A stretch of DNA of 64,000 nucleotides. Source: Symbiodinium natans. Taxonomy: Eukaryota; Sar; Dinophyceae; Suessiales; Symbiodiniaceae. The position numbers were made by a program, and so were the translations under genes. Positions 36,801 through 49,000 of this stretch are shown here, piece by piece; the stretch's first letter is position 1, and each line of letters starts with the position of its first letter. Below the pieces are notes generated by a model. The model was not told where the DNA came from. It saw nothing but the letters and a program-made list of their open reading frames with translations, and searched no databases. Location of the stretch: positions 249,945 to 313,944 of the forward strand of contig CAJNDS010002639.1 in the NCBI GenBank assembly GCA_905221605.1, read 5' to 3'.

Positions 36801-36954
36801 AACCCTAAACCCTAAACCCTAAACCCTAAACCCTAAACCCTAAACCCTAAACCCCAGCTGAGAGAGCCTCTGTCGCGATGGCACTAGTCCTGCTTCTCAG
36901 GCCTCCTTAGGAATCCCAGGTGCTTAGGGTTTAAGGACTTATGATTTTAGGGGT

Positions 36955-37007
<53 letters not shown>

Positions 37008-40000
37008 GGTTGGGGGTTTAGGGTTTTAGGGTTTTAGGGTTTTAGGGTTTTAGGGTTTTAGGGTTTTAGGGATTTAGGGATTTGGGGTTGTAGGGTGTCA
37101 GGGTTTGAAGGTTTAGGGTTCGGGACTCAGGGTGTGGCCCCTGGCAGCGGAAGCCACGGTTCAACGACATCCTGAATCCTCGATCAAGGGTTTAGGGTTT
37201 AGGGTTTAGGGTTTAGGGTTTAGGGTTTAGGGTTTAGGGAAACTCCCCTCAACTCTTCCCGAAATCTTCGCCCCTCAACGCCACACCCTTGATTCAAAAA
37301 GAAACGAAACTTTTCGAAGCTGAGTCATTCGCTCTGACCCCTATTCCCTGCGTCCCGCCACGAAACACCCTAATCAGTAGCAACGTCATTCCCCAACCCC
37401 TATCTTGCTCTTACTATCACATAAGCCCTGAACCCTAAACCCTAAGCCCAGGAGCCCTGAGAAGAAGGATTGGTGCTGCGAGGCTCTCGGACTGAGAGCC
37501 CTGGGCTTTGACGGCTTTTTTCGGGGGTGTAGGGTTTCGGGTTTAGGGTTAGGGGCTTAGGGTTTAGAGTTTAGGGTTTGGGGTTTAGGGTTAGGGGTTT
37601 AGGGTTTAGAGTTTGGGTGGGTGAGGCTTGTGGCTCAGGGGCTTCAAAGGCCCTTAACCTTGCAGGGCCTGGGAGTGCCCGACTCATCCTCCAATTTTTT
37701 TCAAGAACATCCGCTCTCAGGATGAAGGGCTCAGGGTCTCAGGTCTTCGGATTCGGGGTTTAGGGTTTAGGGGTTTAGGGTTTAGGGCTTAGGGTTTAGG
37801 GTTTAGGGTTTAGGGTTTAGGGGGTACTGGGCTCGGGTCCTGGGCCTCTGAAAGCAGCGACTGTGGACCCACCGAGGCGAGCACAAGAAGATCGGCTGTT
37901 CCGAGCCGCTCGGCCGAAGGACAGCTGTGCAGTGAACGCGCCTCCCCAAACCCTAAACCCTAAACCCTAAACCCTAAACCCTAAACCCTAAACCCTAAAC
38001 CCTAAACCCTAAACCCTAAACCCTACACCCTGAAACCTGAACCCTAGACCCCAAAACCCGAAAACCTTAAGCCCCAAAGCCAAAACCTTAAACCCAACAC
38101 CTGAAAGCCCCAAACCCCAAAACCTGAAGCCCTAAACCCCTAAACCCCTAAACCATAAAACCCCCAAAACCCCAAAACCCCAAAAACCCTAAAACCCTAA
38201 AACCCTAAAACCCTAGAACCCTAAAGCCCTGAAACCCTAAAACCCTAAAACCCTAAAGCCCTAAAACCCTAAAACCCTAAAACCCTAAAACCCTAAAACC
38301 CTAAAAGCCTAAAAGCCTAAAAGCCTAAAAGCCTAAAAGCCTAAAAGCCTAAAAGCCTAAAAGCCTAAAAGCCTAAAAGCCTAAAACCCTAAAACCCTAA
38401 AACCCTAAACCCTAAAACCCTAAACCCTAAAACCCTAAATTCCTAAAACCCTAAACCCTAAACCCTAAACCCTAAAACCCTAAACCCTAAACCCTAAAAC
38501 CCTAAACCCTAAACCCTAAACCCTAAACCCTAAACCCTAAACCCTGAACCCTAAACCCTAAGCCCTAGCTAAATCCTAAATCCCAATCCTCCAGCCCTCT
38601 TGGCTCTCTTCTTAGGCCCGACTTCGGCGGCGGTCATCACCACCATCATGAGCAGCATGAAGGCCTTTGGGTGTTTAGGGCTTGGGTTGGGGGTTCTCCT
38701 TTCGAGAATTGGGTTTCAGGGTTTCAGGGTTTCAGGGTTTCAGGGTTTCAGGGTTTTAGGGTCCAGGGCCTGAAGCCCTGAGTAAACCTAAGCTCCAAAC
38801 TCTACAGTCGGCACTAGGCTCAAACGCTCAGTTCCGCCCCCTTTAAACCTTGAACCCTAACCCTAAACCCTAAACCCTAAACCCAACTCACAAGGGGCTC
38901 TGAGGGGCAGGTGTGTTCGTGGGAACAGATCGATGCGCTTCTTGATCGTAGAGATTGGCCGACATTCGGGAGGGCTTTCGGGGTTTAGGGTTTACATTAA
39001 GTCAAACCCTAACCCAAAAAACTAAAAACCCTGAAGCCTTAAAAATCTACAAACCCTGAACCCAACAAAGCCAACCATGTGAGGGTTTTAGTTTTTGGGA
39101 ACCGACTGCCCTAAACCCTAACATCAAAACCCTAAACCTTAAACCCTACACCCTAGACCCTAAACCCTAAACCAACAACCCCAAAGCGAGAGGCTGCAAG
39201 AAAGCCTGCCATTGGGATGGCCAGAGTCACACCTGCCAAGACCGGATCAAGTATGCCGGGGCCTTGGGCAAGGGGCGCCAGTTCGTCGGGCTCTAGGGTT
39301 TAGGGTTTAGGGTTTCGGGTTTAGGGTTTAGGGTTTAGGGTTTAGGCGGAGCTAGAACCCCAAACCCTAAATCCTAGCCCTAAACCCTAAACTCCAAACT
39401 TCAGGCTATAGGGTGTAAGATTTGGGGCTTCAAGTTTCGGAGTGGGAGGTCGGTGCTCTGGCCAGCCGAAAGCGCCGAACGGCAAAATTTGTTTCCACGA
39501 CCCTCTGGGCGAACAGCGTTGGGTGTTTAGGTTTAGGGTTTAGGGTTTGGGGTTTAGGGTTTAGGGTTTAGGGTTTAGGAACCCTAAACCCTAAGCTTTC
39601 AAACCTTAAACCTTAAACCCCGGGGTTCGTGCCACCGCCAACTTATAACCCCCTCTTCCCCCCTTCATACCCCCCCCCCCCTCTCCCCTGGCCCAGGCAG
39701 CATCGCACCGATTTCAGAACCAGCAGCACGCCTGTGCCCAGCGCTCGGGTTTAGGGGACTTGGGGGCTAAGGCTTGAACCCTAAACCCTAAACCCGAAGC
39801 CCGAAACCCTAAAACCTAAACCCTAAACCCTAAGCCCTAAACCCTAAACCCTATCTCCTCACCCCTGGAGGCAGGGGAGGAGAACCCAAGCGCGCTCCCA
39901 CAACCCGCCCGACCTTTGGCGAAGTCAGTCTCATCTCAGCTACCCTGAGCCCTGTGCAGGACTTAGGGTTTCGGGTTTCGGGTTTGAGGTTTGGGGTTTG

Positions 40001-43000
40001 GGGTTTAGGGTTTAGGGTTTCGGGTTTAGGGTTTAGGGTTTCGGGTTTAGGGTTTGGGGTTTAGGGTTTAGGATGTACGTTGTTCGTGACCCAGACCGCG
40101 GCGGTTCACCTCGTGGCTGGGGAGTGCGACTTCTGCTGGGCGCCCAGTCGCAGCCACGGTGCAGCTCCAGAGATCTCCTAAACCCTAAACCCGAATCCCT
40201 AAACCCTAAGCCCTAAACCCTAGACCCTAAACCCTAGACCCTAACCCTAAACCCGGGAGACTAAACAAGCCTGCAAGTCACAAGGTGGCGAGTGCACCGT
40301 GGAGAGGTCTGGCTGTCGGAAGCCTAGACGGCACGGGTTGGCGCCAGAGATCATCTGGGAATCAGGTTTCGGGTTTAGGGTTTCGGGTTCAGGGTTCAGG
40401 TGCTACATCAGGGTTCAGGGTTTAGGGTTTCGGGTTTATTGGTTAAGGGGTTTTCGGGTTGAGACGTCTAGGATCTAGGAGTTCAGGGCCGCACGGTGCC
40501 CTAGAGCCGTTTAAAGCCCTAAACAACCCGACGCCCTAATTAGGGTTTAGGGTTTAGGGTTGCTAGCGAGGGTAACGGGAGTATCTCGTAGTTTCTGGGG
40601 GGTCCCCCCCCCCCACCCCCCCAACCTCCCTTGCCACAAAGCTTATACACGGCAATGCTAAAGGATTTTAGCAAAAGTTAGCTCGGGCACTCGAGCCTTA
40701 TGTCTTCGCCCTGCGGCTCAGACATTTCAGGAAGCGGCTCAGAAAGCAACATTTCACCCAACCTGCCGGCCAGGGGGCCGTCAGATCTTCGCCTCGGTAT
40801 ATCTTACCCTTGGGGGAAAACAGATTCAGCGGCAGCTTCGCATCTTCCTTCAAGTAGGACTAACCGAAATGCTAACAACCCTAAATGCTAAGAAGCCTCC
40901 CACCCCTCCCCTCCCCTCCCTTTGAGGCCACGTCTGAACCCTAAACCCTAAACCTGAAACCCTAAACCCTAAACCCTAAACCCTAAACCCTAAACCCTAA
41001 ACCCTAAACCCTAAACCTTGAAACCTAACCCCTAAACCCGAAACCCTAAACCCTAAAAACCCTAAACCCTAAACCTAAACCCCTAAACCCCTAAATCCCT
41101 AAATCCCTAGACCCCTAAACCCTAAACCCTATAAACCCCCTAAACCCTAAACCCTCAACCCCTACTAAACCCTAAACCCTGCACCCGAAACCTCTGAGGC
41201 TACGTCTACTGGCACAAGGAGGATTCGCACTTTTCCACCCACCACGTCGTGACCACCGTGACGTTCAGACCCCAGAGTCGACACAGGGGTTTAGGGGCTT
41301 TGGGATTTAGGGGTTTTAGGGTTTAGGGGTTTAGGGGTTTAGGGGTTTAGGGGTTTAGGGGTTTAGGGGTTAGAGGGTTTAGGGGTTTAGGGTTTAGGGT
41401 TTAGGGTTTAGGGCTACCAGGGAGGTTTTAGGGGCGTTAGGGGGGGTTTAGGGGTTTGGGGTAGAACCGGGGTTTAGGGTTCAGGTTTTTGGGGGGTTTT
41501 CGGTCCAGTGCTGCAACTTTGGAAGCCCCTAAACCGAACCCCCGCTTACAACGCTGCCAGAAGTGCTGGCCCTGCTACCCCGAAGTCTTCATATGAGTTG
41601 GCAGCCCTACACCCTAAACCCTAAACCCTAAAACCCTAAACCCTAAACCCTAAACCCTAAACCCTAAACCCTAAACCAGAAACCTAAACCCTAAACCCTA
41701 AACCCTAAGTTTGATTAACTGGGTATTTCTATTTTGCAAAGTCGGGGTTTGTCAATCTCCCCCAATCTAGAATCATGACTATAGGCACTTTGTTTTTCAA
41801 ACTCCCAAGCCCTAAGCCCTAAACGTCTACCCTAAGCCCAAGCATGTCCGTGGGTTTCAGGCTTGCGATTTAGGCTGGGGGTTGCGCCATGAATGGGCTA
41901 AGGCATCTTGGCTCCAGCTACCACTGCCACGCGCGGAGCCCGGCAGGTATTTCCTTCAGTTCCAGAAAGGGCCCGCAGTCTGTTGCTCAGATCAACTCCA
42001 CCTGGGTAGACTGGTGTAGGGTTTGTCGGGTTTGTAGGGTTTACCTTGCACCCCCGCATGCACGCCGAGGATGGCATGGACGAAATGTGGGCGCAGGAGC
42101 AGAAAGACTTCTGCTGCTGGCCGCGTGCTCGGCCGTTGTTTCATCTGCTCTGCTCGCGCTTGGTCGTTTTGAGCCCCCCAAGACGCTAAACCCTACACCC
42201 CACACCCCACACCCTAAACCCTAAACCCGAAACCCAAAACCAGAAAAACTAAAGCCTCAAACCTAGCCCTAAACCCTAACACAGAAGCAACACCTAACCC
42301 CACCTTCGCCACCGCGCCGAGGAAGTATCGCAAGGGGTGCCCCGCCCCAGTCGTTCCTGCGGCCAGCTACGACTGTGCTGTCCTCGGAGCCAACTTGGCG
42401 GGGAAATGGGGTATAGGGTTTAGGGTATAGGGAAAAGGGTTTAGGGTTCAGAGTATAGGGTTGAATTAGGGAATTAGGTAGGAGGGCTTAGGGTTTAGGG
42501 TTTAGGGTCTGGGGATTTAGGGTCTCTAGTCTCTAGGCCCTTAAAGGGTTTAGGGTTTGGGGTTTAGGGTCTGGGGATTTAGGGTCTCTGGTCTCCAGTC
42601 GCTTGAAGGTCTATACATGCTAAGATGGGTACCTAATGCTTCCATCCCCTGCGAGGAACTCGTCAGGATGTTTAGGGTTCAGGATGTTGGAGAGCTAGAG
42701 GACACAGGGTTGGTCTCTAGGATGTAAGCGATGTGAGGGCTTACAGGCTTCAGGGAGGTTTGGGCCAGGGTTCAGGGTTCAGGGTTCAGGTTTCAGGGTT
42801 CAGGGTTTAGGGTTTAGGGTTCAGGGTTCAGGGTTCAGGGTTTAGGGTTTAGGGTTTAGGGTTCAGGGTTCAGGGTTCAGGGTTTAGGGTTTAGGGTTCT
42901 GACTCGGATCCCAGATGTTGAGCTGCAGGGTGTTTGGGGATGTGTGGGGTGGCTTGTCCCTGAGACCTGGAACCCTCGGCCTCAAGCCTATCTGGAAACC

Positions 43001-46000
43001 CTTAAACAGTAGAAGCGCTAGACCCCAAGCCCCAAACCACGAACCCTAGACTTGAAATTTGGCTCCTCTGCCTCGTGTAGGTAGAGCTGAGAGTACATCA
43101 CAAGCCTACGAAGCGAAGGTTCAGCTTCTTGGGAGGGCCAGAGTTGCTGGAAACCTAAATACAAGAGCCCTAAACCCTGAACCCCGAAACCCTAGAACAC
43201 CCCTTCAGGATTCAGTCCCTTTAGGACTTTAGGGTTTGCGACTTTCCTTGGGGCGGAGGTGATGCTGGCTTCGATCAGTGGGAGACGGCCCTCGCCTCAG
43301 TTGACTTGGGAGAGTTTGGGGTGACTGGGGTTGGGGGCGATCGCGATCTGGAAGTGTTGATAGGCAGCCAAAGAGACGGCGGGCAGGAGAGGGACAGGGA
43401 GGGTTTCTTGCCAACAGAGAGTTTCGGCTGCCAGTACTCCTGAGTTTCTTGATCCTTCTCCAGCAGTCTCATGAACTTGGCAGGTCAGAGATTTTTGACC
43501 CTTCCTAACTCCTTGTACTCCTTGTGCTGATGGGGTTAGGTTTTGGGGGCTCGGAGGCTGGAGTCTGCAGACATGGACTCTCTTGCGTTGCTGTTCATGT
43601 CTTCACCAGGAAGTCTTAAACCCAAATAGTCCTCCAACACACACCCAAAAAGTACCCCAGCAAAAGCCCAGAGATCTGACGCTATCGGGCCAATCCGGGC
43701 CGCAAACCCAGTGCCCAAGCCACTGAACCCTCCCAAAACGCTAAGCTGTCGGACTCCTACACCCCTACGGGTTTAGGGAGCAGGGCTCCGAATTTTGGGC
43801 TTAGGGCTTCGGGCTTAGGGTTCTGGATTTTGGGTTTGGGGTTTCGGGCTGAAGGTTCTGGATTTCGGGGGATTTTGGGTTTAAGCCCCTAAGCCCCAAG
43901 CCCTAAGCCCTAAGCCCCAAGCCCTAAGCCCTAAGCCCTAAGCCCTAAGCCCTAAGCCCTAAGCCCTAAACCCTAAACCCCAAACCCTAAACCCTAAACC
44001 CTAAACCCTAAACCCTAAACCCTAAACCCTAAACCCTAACCCTAAACCCTAAACCCTAAACCCTAAACCCTAAACCCTACACCCTAAACCCTAAACCCTA
44101 GGGCTGCCGGTTCGGGGTTGATTTTAGACGCGCTTGGTTGGCGGAGGCATGGGAGGCCGTGCGCAAGGAATGGTGCTGCAAGCCGCTTCCTTGGGTTTGT
44201 GTAGCTTTGAGCTTGGGGATGGGCCCCTTTGCGGTTTAGGGTTTAGGGTTTAGGGTTTAGTGTTTAGGGTTTAGGGTTTGGGGTTTGGGGTTTAGGGTTT
44301 GTAGGGTTCAGGGCCCCAAACCCCAAATTTTTTGTATGCTGTATCCTTCGCGTCTCTCCCAAGTAATTAGGCGACGACGACCCGCTTTGCGTTGCAGAGT
44401 CCTCCCCCTTGAGAATACGTTCCCCATGCCGGCTCCGTGGCTGTTGTAAGCCAGACCCTAAAACCCTAAGCCCTCTGCCGCCAAACCCTATTTGGGTTTT
44501 TTTAGGGCGCTGGAGTGTTCATGTTAAGGCTTTGGGATGCTGTTCAGTTTTAAAGCAAAGCCTAAGGCCTTGCGCAGCTTTGGGGTCTGGGGTTTTCTCC
44601 TCGTAAGCCTTCAGCCGCTTAGAGTCTAGGTTTGCCATGAAGGCTTAACCCCTACATGCCCGAGCCCCTAAGCGCTAAACCCTATATATGCCCCAAACTC
44701 GAGCCGCCCAAAAGGCTCCTACCCGGCCCCCTCTCCAAACGCTAAACCCTTAAACCCTTACTTAAACCCTTAAACCCTTAAACCCTTAAACCCTTAAACC
44801 CTTAAACCCTTAAACCCTTAAACCCTTAAACCCTTAAACCCTTAAACCCTTAAACCCCTAAACCCTTAAACCCTTAAACCTTAAACCCTAAGCCCTCAAC
44901 CCTAAGCCCTAAACCCCAAAAGCCCTAAGCCCTGGTGCTTCAGGCACCGCTCCCGCGCCTGCCAGCGGTTCCAGTGCGACCTGGGCTGGGGTCTGAGCAG
45001 TTTGGGTTTGTAGGGTTTAGGGTTTCTAGGGTTCAGGGTTTAGGGTTTCTAGGGTTTAGGATTTCTAGGGTTTAGGGTTCAGGGTTTCTAGGGTTTAGGC
45101 TTTAGGGCTTGGGGCTGAGAGCTGCCTAAGTCGCTTTGACCCCTTAAAGCCTTAAGCTGTCAACTAAATCCAAGCTTTGAGGAGGGCTGGCGTAGGAACC
45201 TCCATGTTCACAGCATGCTCCTGGCGTCAGTGACTTGAGAGTCAACGGGGTCATTCTTCCTAAAGCCCTAAGGCCCTGAACCCTCCAACGCCCCAAAACT
45301 CCTACAGACCTCTCCAACATTCCGAAACCCCACACCACGAAAACTGCCCAAACCTTAGACTCCAAAGGCCCAAAGCTGCCAGATCCTACAGCCCTGGAAC
45401 CCTACCCTAACCAGCGCGACGCTCGCTGTTTTCCAAAGGTGTAGGGCTTCCACACCTGCACGAGTAGCCCATCGTCGGCGATGACAGACACGCCTTTTAC
45501 CAAATAAGTCCCCGACAACCCTGAACCCCTAAAACCCCAAATGCTAAGCACCGAAGCTCTAAGCCCCCCCAACCCTCAACCCGAAGCCCTTGAAGCCCGA
45601 AGCTTCCATTGCGGCCGCGTTCCGCGACTCCTTTTTGTGGTGCGAGCATTCCAAGTACATTTGCTTTTGGGCCATGAGCAGCGTTGAGACAAGCGAGAGC
45701 GTCTGCCTGCCCTGGCATGTGCCCGGACTCCACTACACAGGTACGCTGTTCTGCCCGAAGCCGTTCACATCTACACTGGAAAATACATACGTCATGCGCT
45801 GTGATACCCGGTCATACCTGGTCTTGACCCGTCACCTCCGGTCACGCCCGGTCACGTCAGTCATACCCGGTCATACCCGGGCATACTCGGTCATACCCGG
45901 TCATACTCGGGCATACCCGGGCATCCCGGTCATACCCGGGCATACCCGGTCAGACCTTGTCATGCTCGGTCATACTGTCCCGTGGTTGTTTGGCAGTCGC

Positions 46001-49000
46001 TGTTTCCCGTCACAGTGCTTTAACCCTAAACTTACCCCGAAGACCCGCTAAACCCTAAGCCCTAAGCCCTGAACCCTGAACCCTGAACCCTGAACCCTAA
46101 ACCCTAAACCCTAAACCCTAAACCCTAAACCCTAAACCCCAAACCCCAAACCCTAAACCCTAAACCCTAAACCCTAAACCCTAAACCCTAAACCCTAAAC
46201 CCTAAACCCTAAACCCTAAACCCTAAACCCTAAACCCTAAACCCTAAACCCTAAACCCTAAACCCTAAACCCTAAACCCTAACCTAAACCCTAAACCCTA
46301 AACCCTAAACCCTAAACCCTAAACCCTAAACCCTAAACCCTAAACCCTAAACCCTAAACCCTAAACCCTAAACCTTCAAACTGAGGCCTGCAGAACTTCC
46401 AGGGCCTCTGGGGGCCACCGAAAAAGGCCTGGTGCTGCAAGCTGGGGAGCCAAGAGCTGCCAAGGCCAAGGGCTGAAGGGCTGAAGGGCTGAAGGGCTGA
46501 AGGGTTTAGGGTAGGGTTTAGGGTTTTGGGGTTTAGGGTTTAGGGATTTAGGTTTTAGGGTTCAGGGTTGAGGCTTCAGGGTTGAGGGTTTGGGTTGAAG
46601 CGGTTTGGGGTTTAGGGTTGAGGGTTTGGCTTGAAGCGGTTGGGGGTTTGGGGCTGAGGGTTTGGGTTTAGGATTTGGGTTCTGGTGGAGGGTTCAGGGG
46701 TTTTGGTTGAGCGTAAGGAGAAGTTTTTTGTTTTTTTTGCCGGCCTTTGGGTGGCTCCGTGAGTTTGGAGTGGCTAGCCTCATCGAGGGCGCAAGGCATA
46801 TAGAAGCACACCTGAAACTGCTCCAGCAGGATTAGTTGAGAGTGTCCCTAAATCCGGAACCCTAAGCCCTAAGCCCCATAAGCCCTGCAAGCCCGATAAG
46901 CTCTGTAAGCCCTCTAAGGCCATACAAGCCCTAGAAGCCCTAGAAGCCCTATAAGCCAAGCCCTTTCAGCCCTTTAAGCCCTATAAGCTCTATGAGCCCG
47001 ATAAAACCCTGAAAGCCCTACGAACCCCTACAAGCTCTAAGCTCGTCTCATGGACCTCAGAGTCGCATCGCACACCGAGGCACGAAAGCAAAGGCTGCAT
47101 TGCCGGTTTCCAGTGGTTCGACCCTTGCCTGCATAGACTTCCGCAAGCCCAAGCCCAGGACTTTTTGGGAGGCTCTAGAAGTTCATGACGTAATGTGTAC
47201 TCTCTCTCTCTCTATAGTGTATGTAGACCTGGGTATGTACATATGCTTATGCACAATTGAGGCTCCTAACAATTTCTCAATAGTACCAGGCACACAATTT
47301 AGGGAGGGAAGCCCGCAGCATCGGATCGCCCATGTACATTGCCAGTTCTCCCAACAGGGTTTAGGGTTTAGGGTTTAGGGTTTCGGGTACTTTCCTGGTC
47401 CCTAACCACATAGGGCCGAGCCTTTGGGTGTCAGGTGTTGCGCGTGTAGAGTTTCAGGTTCAGGGTTCAACGGCTTAGGGCTCAGGGTTTAGAGCTTTAG
47501 AGGTCTCAATGAGTTTAAGGGTTTAGGGTTTAGGGTTTAGGGCTCCGCACCCAAGGATTGCACGGAGAAAGCCGAGCGTTGGGTGTGGCGCCTCAGACCT
47601 CTGTGGGCTTGTGCGTGAACCAGGTTTGAGAGGTTCGGTTTGGGATGTTCCCCCTTCTACTAACAATCCATAAAAGAGGGATTATAGTAGGGGTGCTGTA
47701 GTCCCGATTGGGGACTGTTAGTGTAAGGGGGAACATCCCAAGGTTTGGGTTTTGGAGTTTACGTTGGGGGGGTGGCAGGTGTCGGGTTTGATTGGGATTT
47801 GCCTGGGGTTGGTTTGCGGGTTGGTCAGGGAACAATACCAGCTCTTCAGTGCCTGCACCCCAACCCCAAGAACCTGAACCCTAAGCCCAGACCCTGCATG
47901 CTTCCGTATGGTTTTCTTGGCCTTGAACCCATGAACAAAAAGCTGGTTACACCCCACAGCTATACTCGCTGAGGAGACGGATTGGACCCCTGAGAAGAAG
48001 GGCTGGTGCTGCTCGCCGGGGACTCAGTTGCTTGTGAGGTTTCGGGTTCAGGAAATTCTGCGTTTTTATGCACCCGAGTGCACCCACCCCTTTAGCCGGA
48101 CTGTCATGTCTGGCCTTATGAAACCACTTCAACCACACTTTAGCCACACTAGTGCGCTAGTTGCAATCCAGGCAAGTGCAACAAGCAGACATACACACAG
48201 GACACAACGACCTTTCGTTTGTTTGTGCCTCCACTTTGTAAGGCACCTCATTCCCGAATTCCAGAGCACCTTTCGAGAAATCTAAACATCCTTGTGGTTA
48301 TCCTTACCCCCCTGAACCCTAGATCCCGAGGAACAAGAAGATGGGGTGTCCTGGCTGGCATTGGCATCCAGGCTTCGCGGGGCGGTTGGGGACGGAGGGT
48401 TGTGGGTTTCGGGGGGGGGGGGGGGGGGGGGGGGGGGCGAGGGGTTTAGGGCGGGGGTGTCTCCCGTTCTCGGGGTCTGTTAAGCAGGTTCGGGTTCGTG
48501 GTGACTCTTAATGGTTCGGGTTTTGGGGGGTTTAGGGCCATTTTGGGGAGGGCGGCGGTCAGAAAGACTCGGGGCTGAATGAACGTTCCTTTCAGACCCT
48601 GAACCCCAAGCGCCCTGGCCACCTTCAACCCCAAACCCCAAACCCCAAAACCCCAAACCCCAAACCCCAAACCCCAAACCCCAAACCCTAAGCCCTAAAC
48701 CCTAAACCCCCCCATGTGGATGCGCAGGCGGCGTGACGCACGTGACCCACACCACCTACACCACGCACCACCACTCCTCGGGAGGGCGCTGGGCCGTGAG
48801 CCGAGAATGCACCTGTCAAGGGGGCAAAAGAGCTCCAAGGTTTAGGGTTTAGGGTTTGGGGTTTAGGGTTTAGGGCGTAGGGCTAAGGGCTAAGGGCTTA
48901 GGGCTTAGGGCTTAGGGCTTAGGGTTTAGGTTTAGGGTTTAGGTTTAGGGTTTGGGTTTAGGGTTTGGGGTGGCTGCCGCCAGCAGGTTTTTGCTTGAAG

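Noticed and set aside
40700-40891. 63-codon Ser-rich ORF with ATG
   Set aside because: Sits in an apparent intron between cysteine-domain and repeat exons; no motif and no phase link. Left uncalled.
44400-44449. Phase-compatible exon after WCC at 44181, reading LPLENTFPMPAPW
   Set aside because: Direct joining of 44181 to 44944 gives the expected WCCKHRSRAC; the alternative lacks the cysteines.
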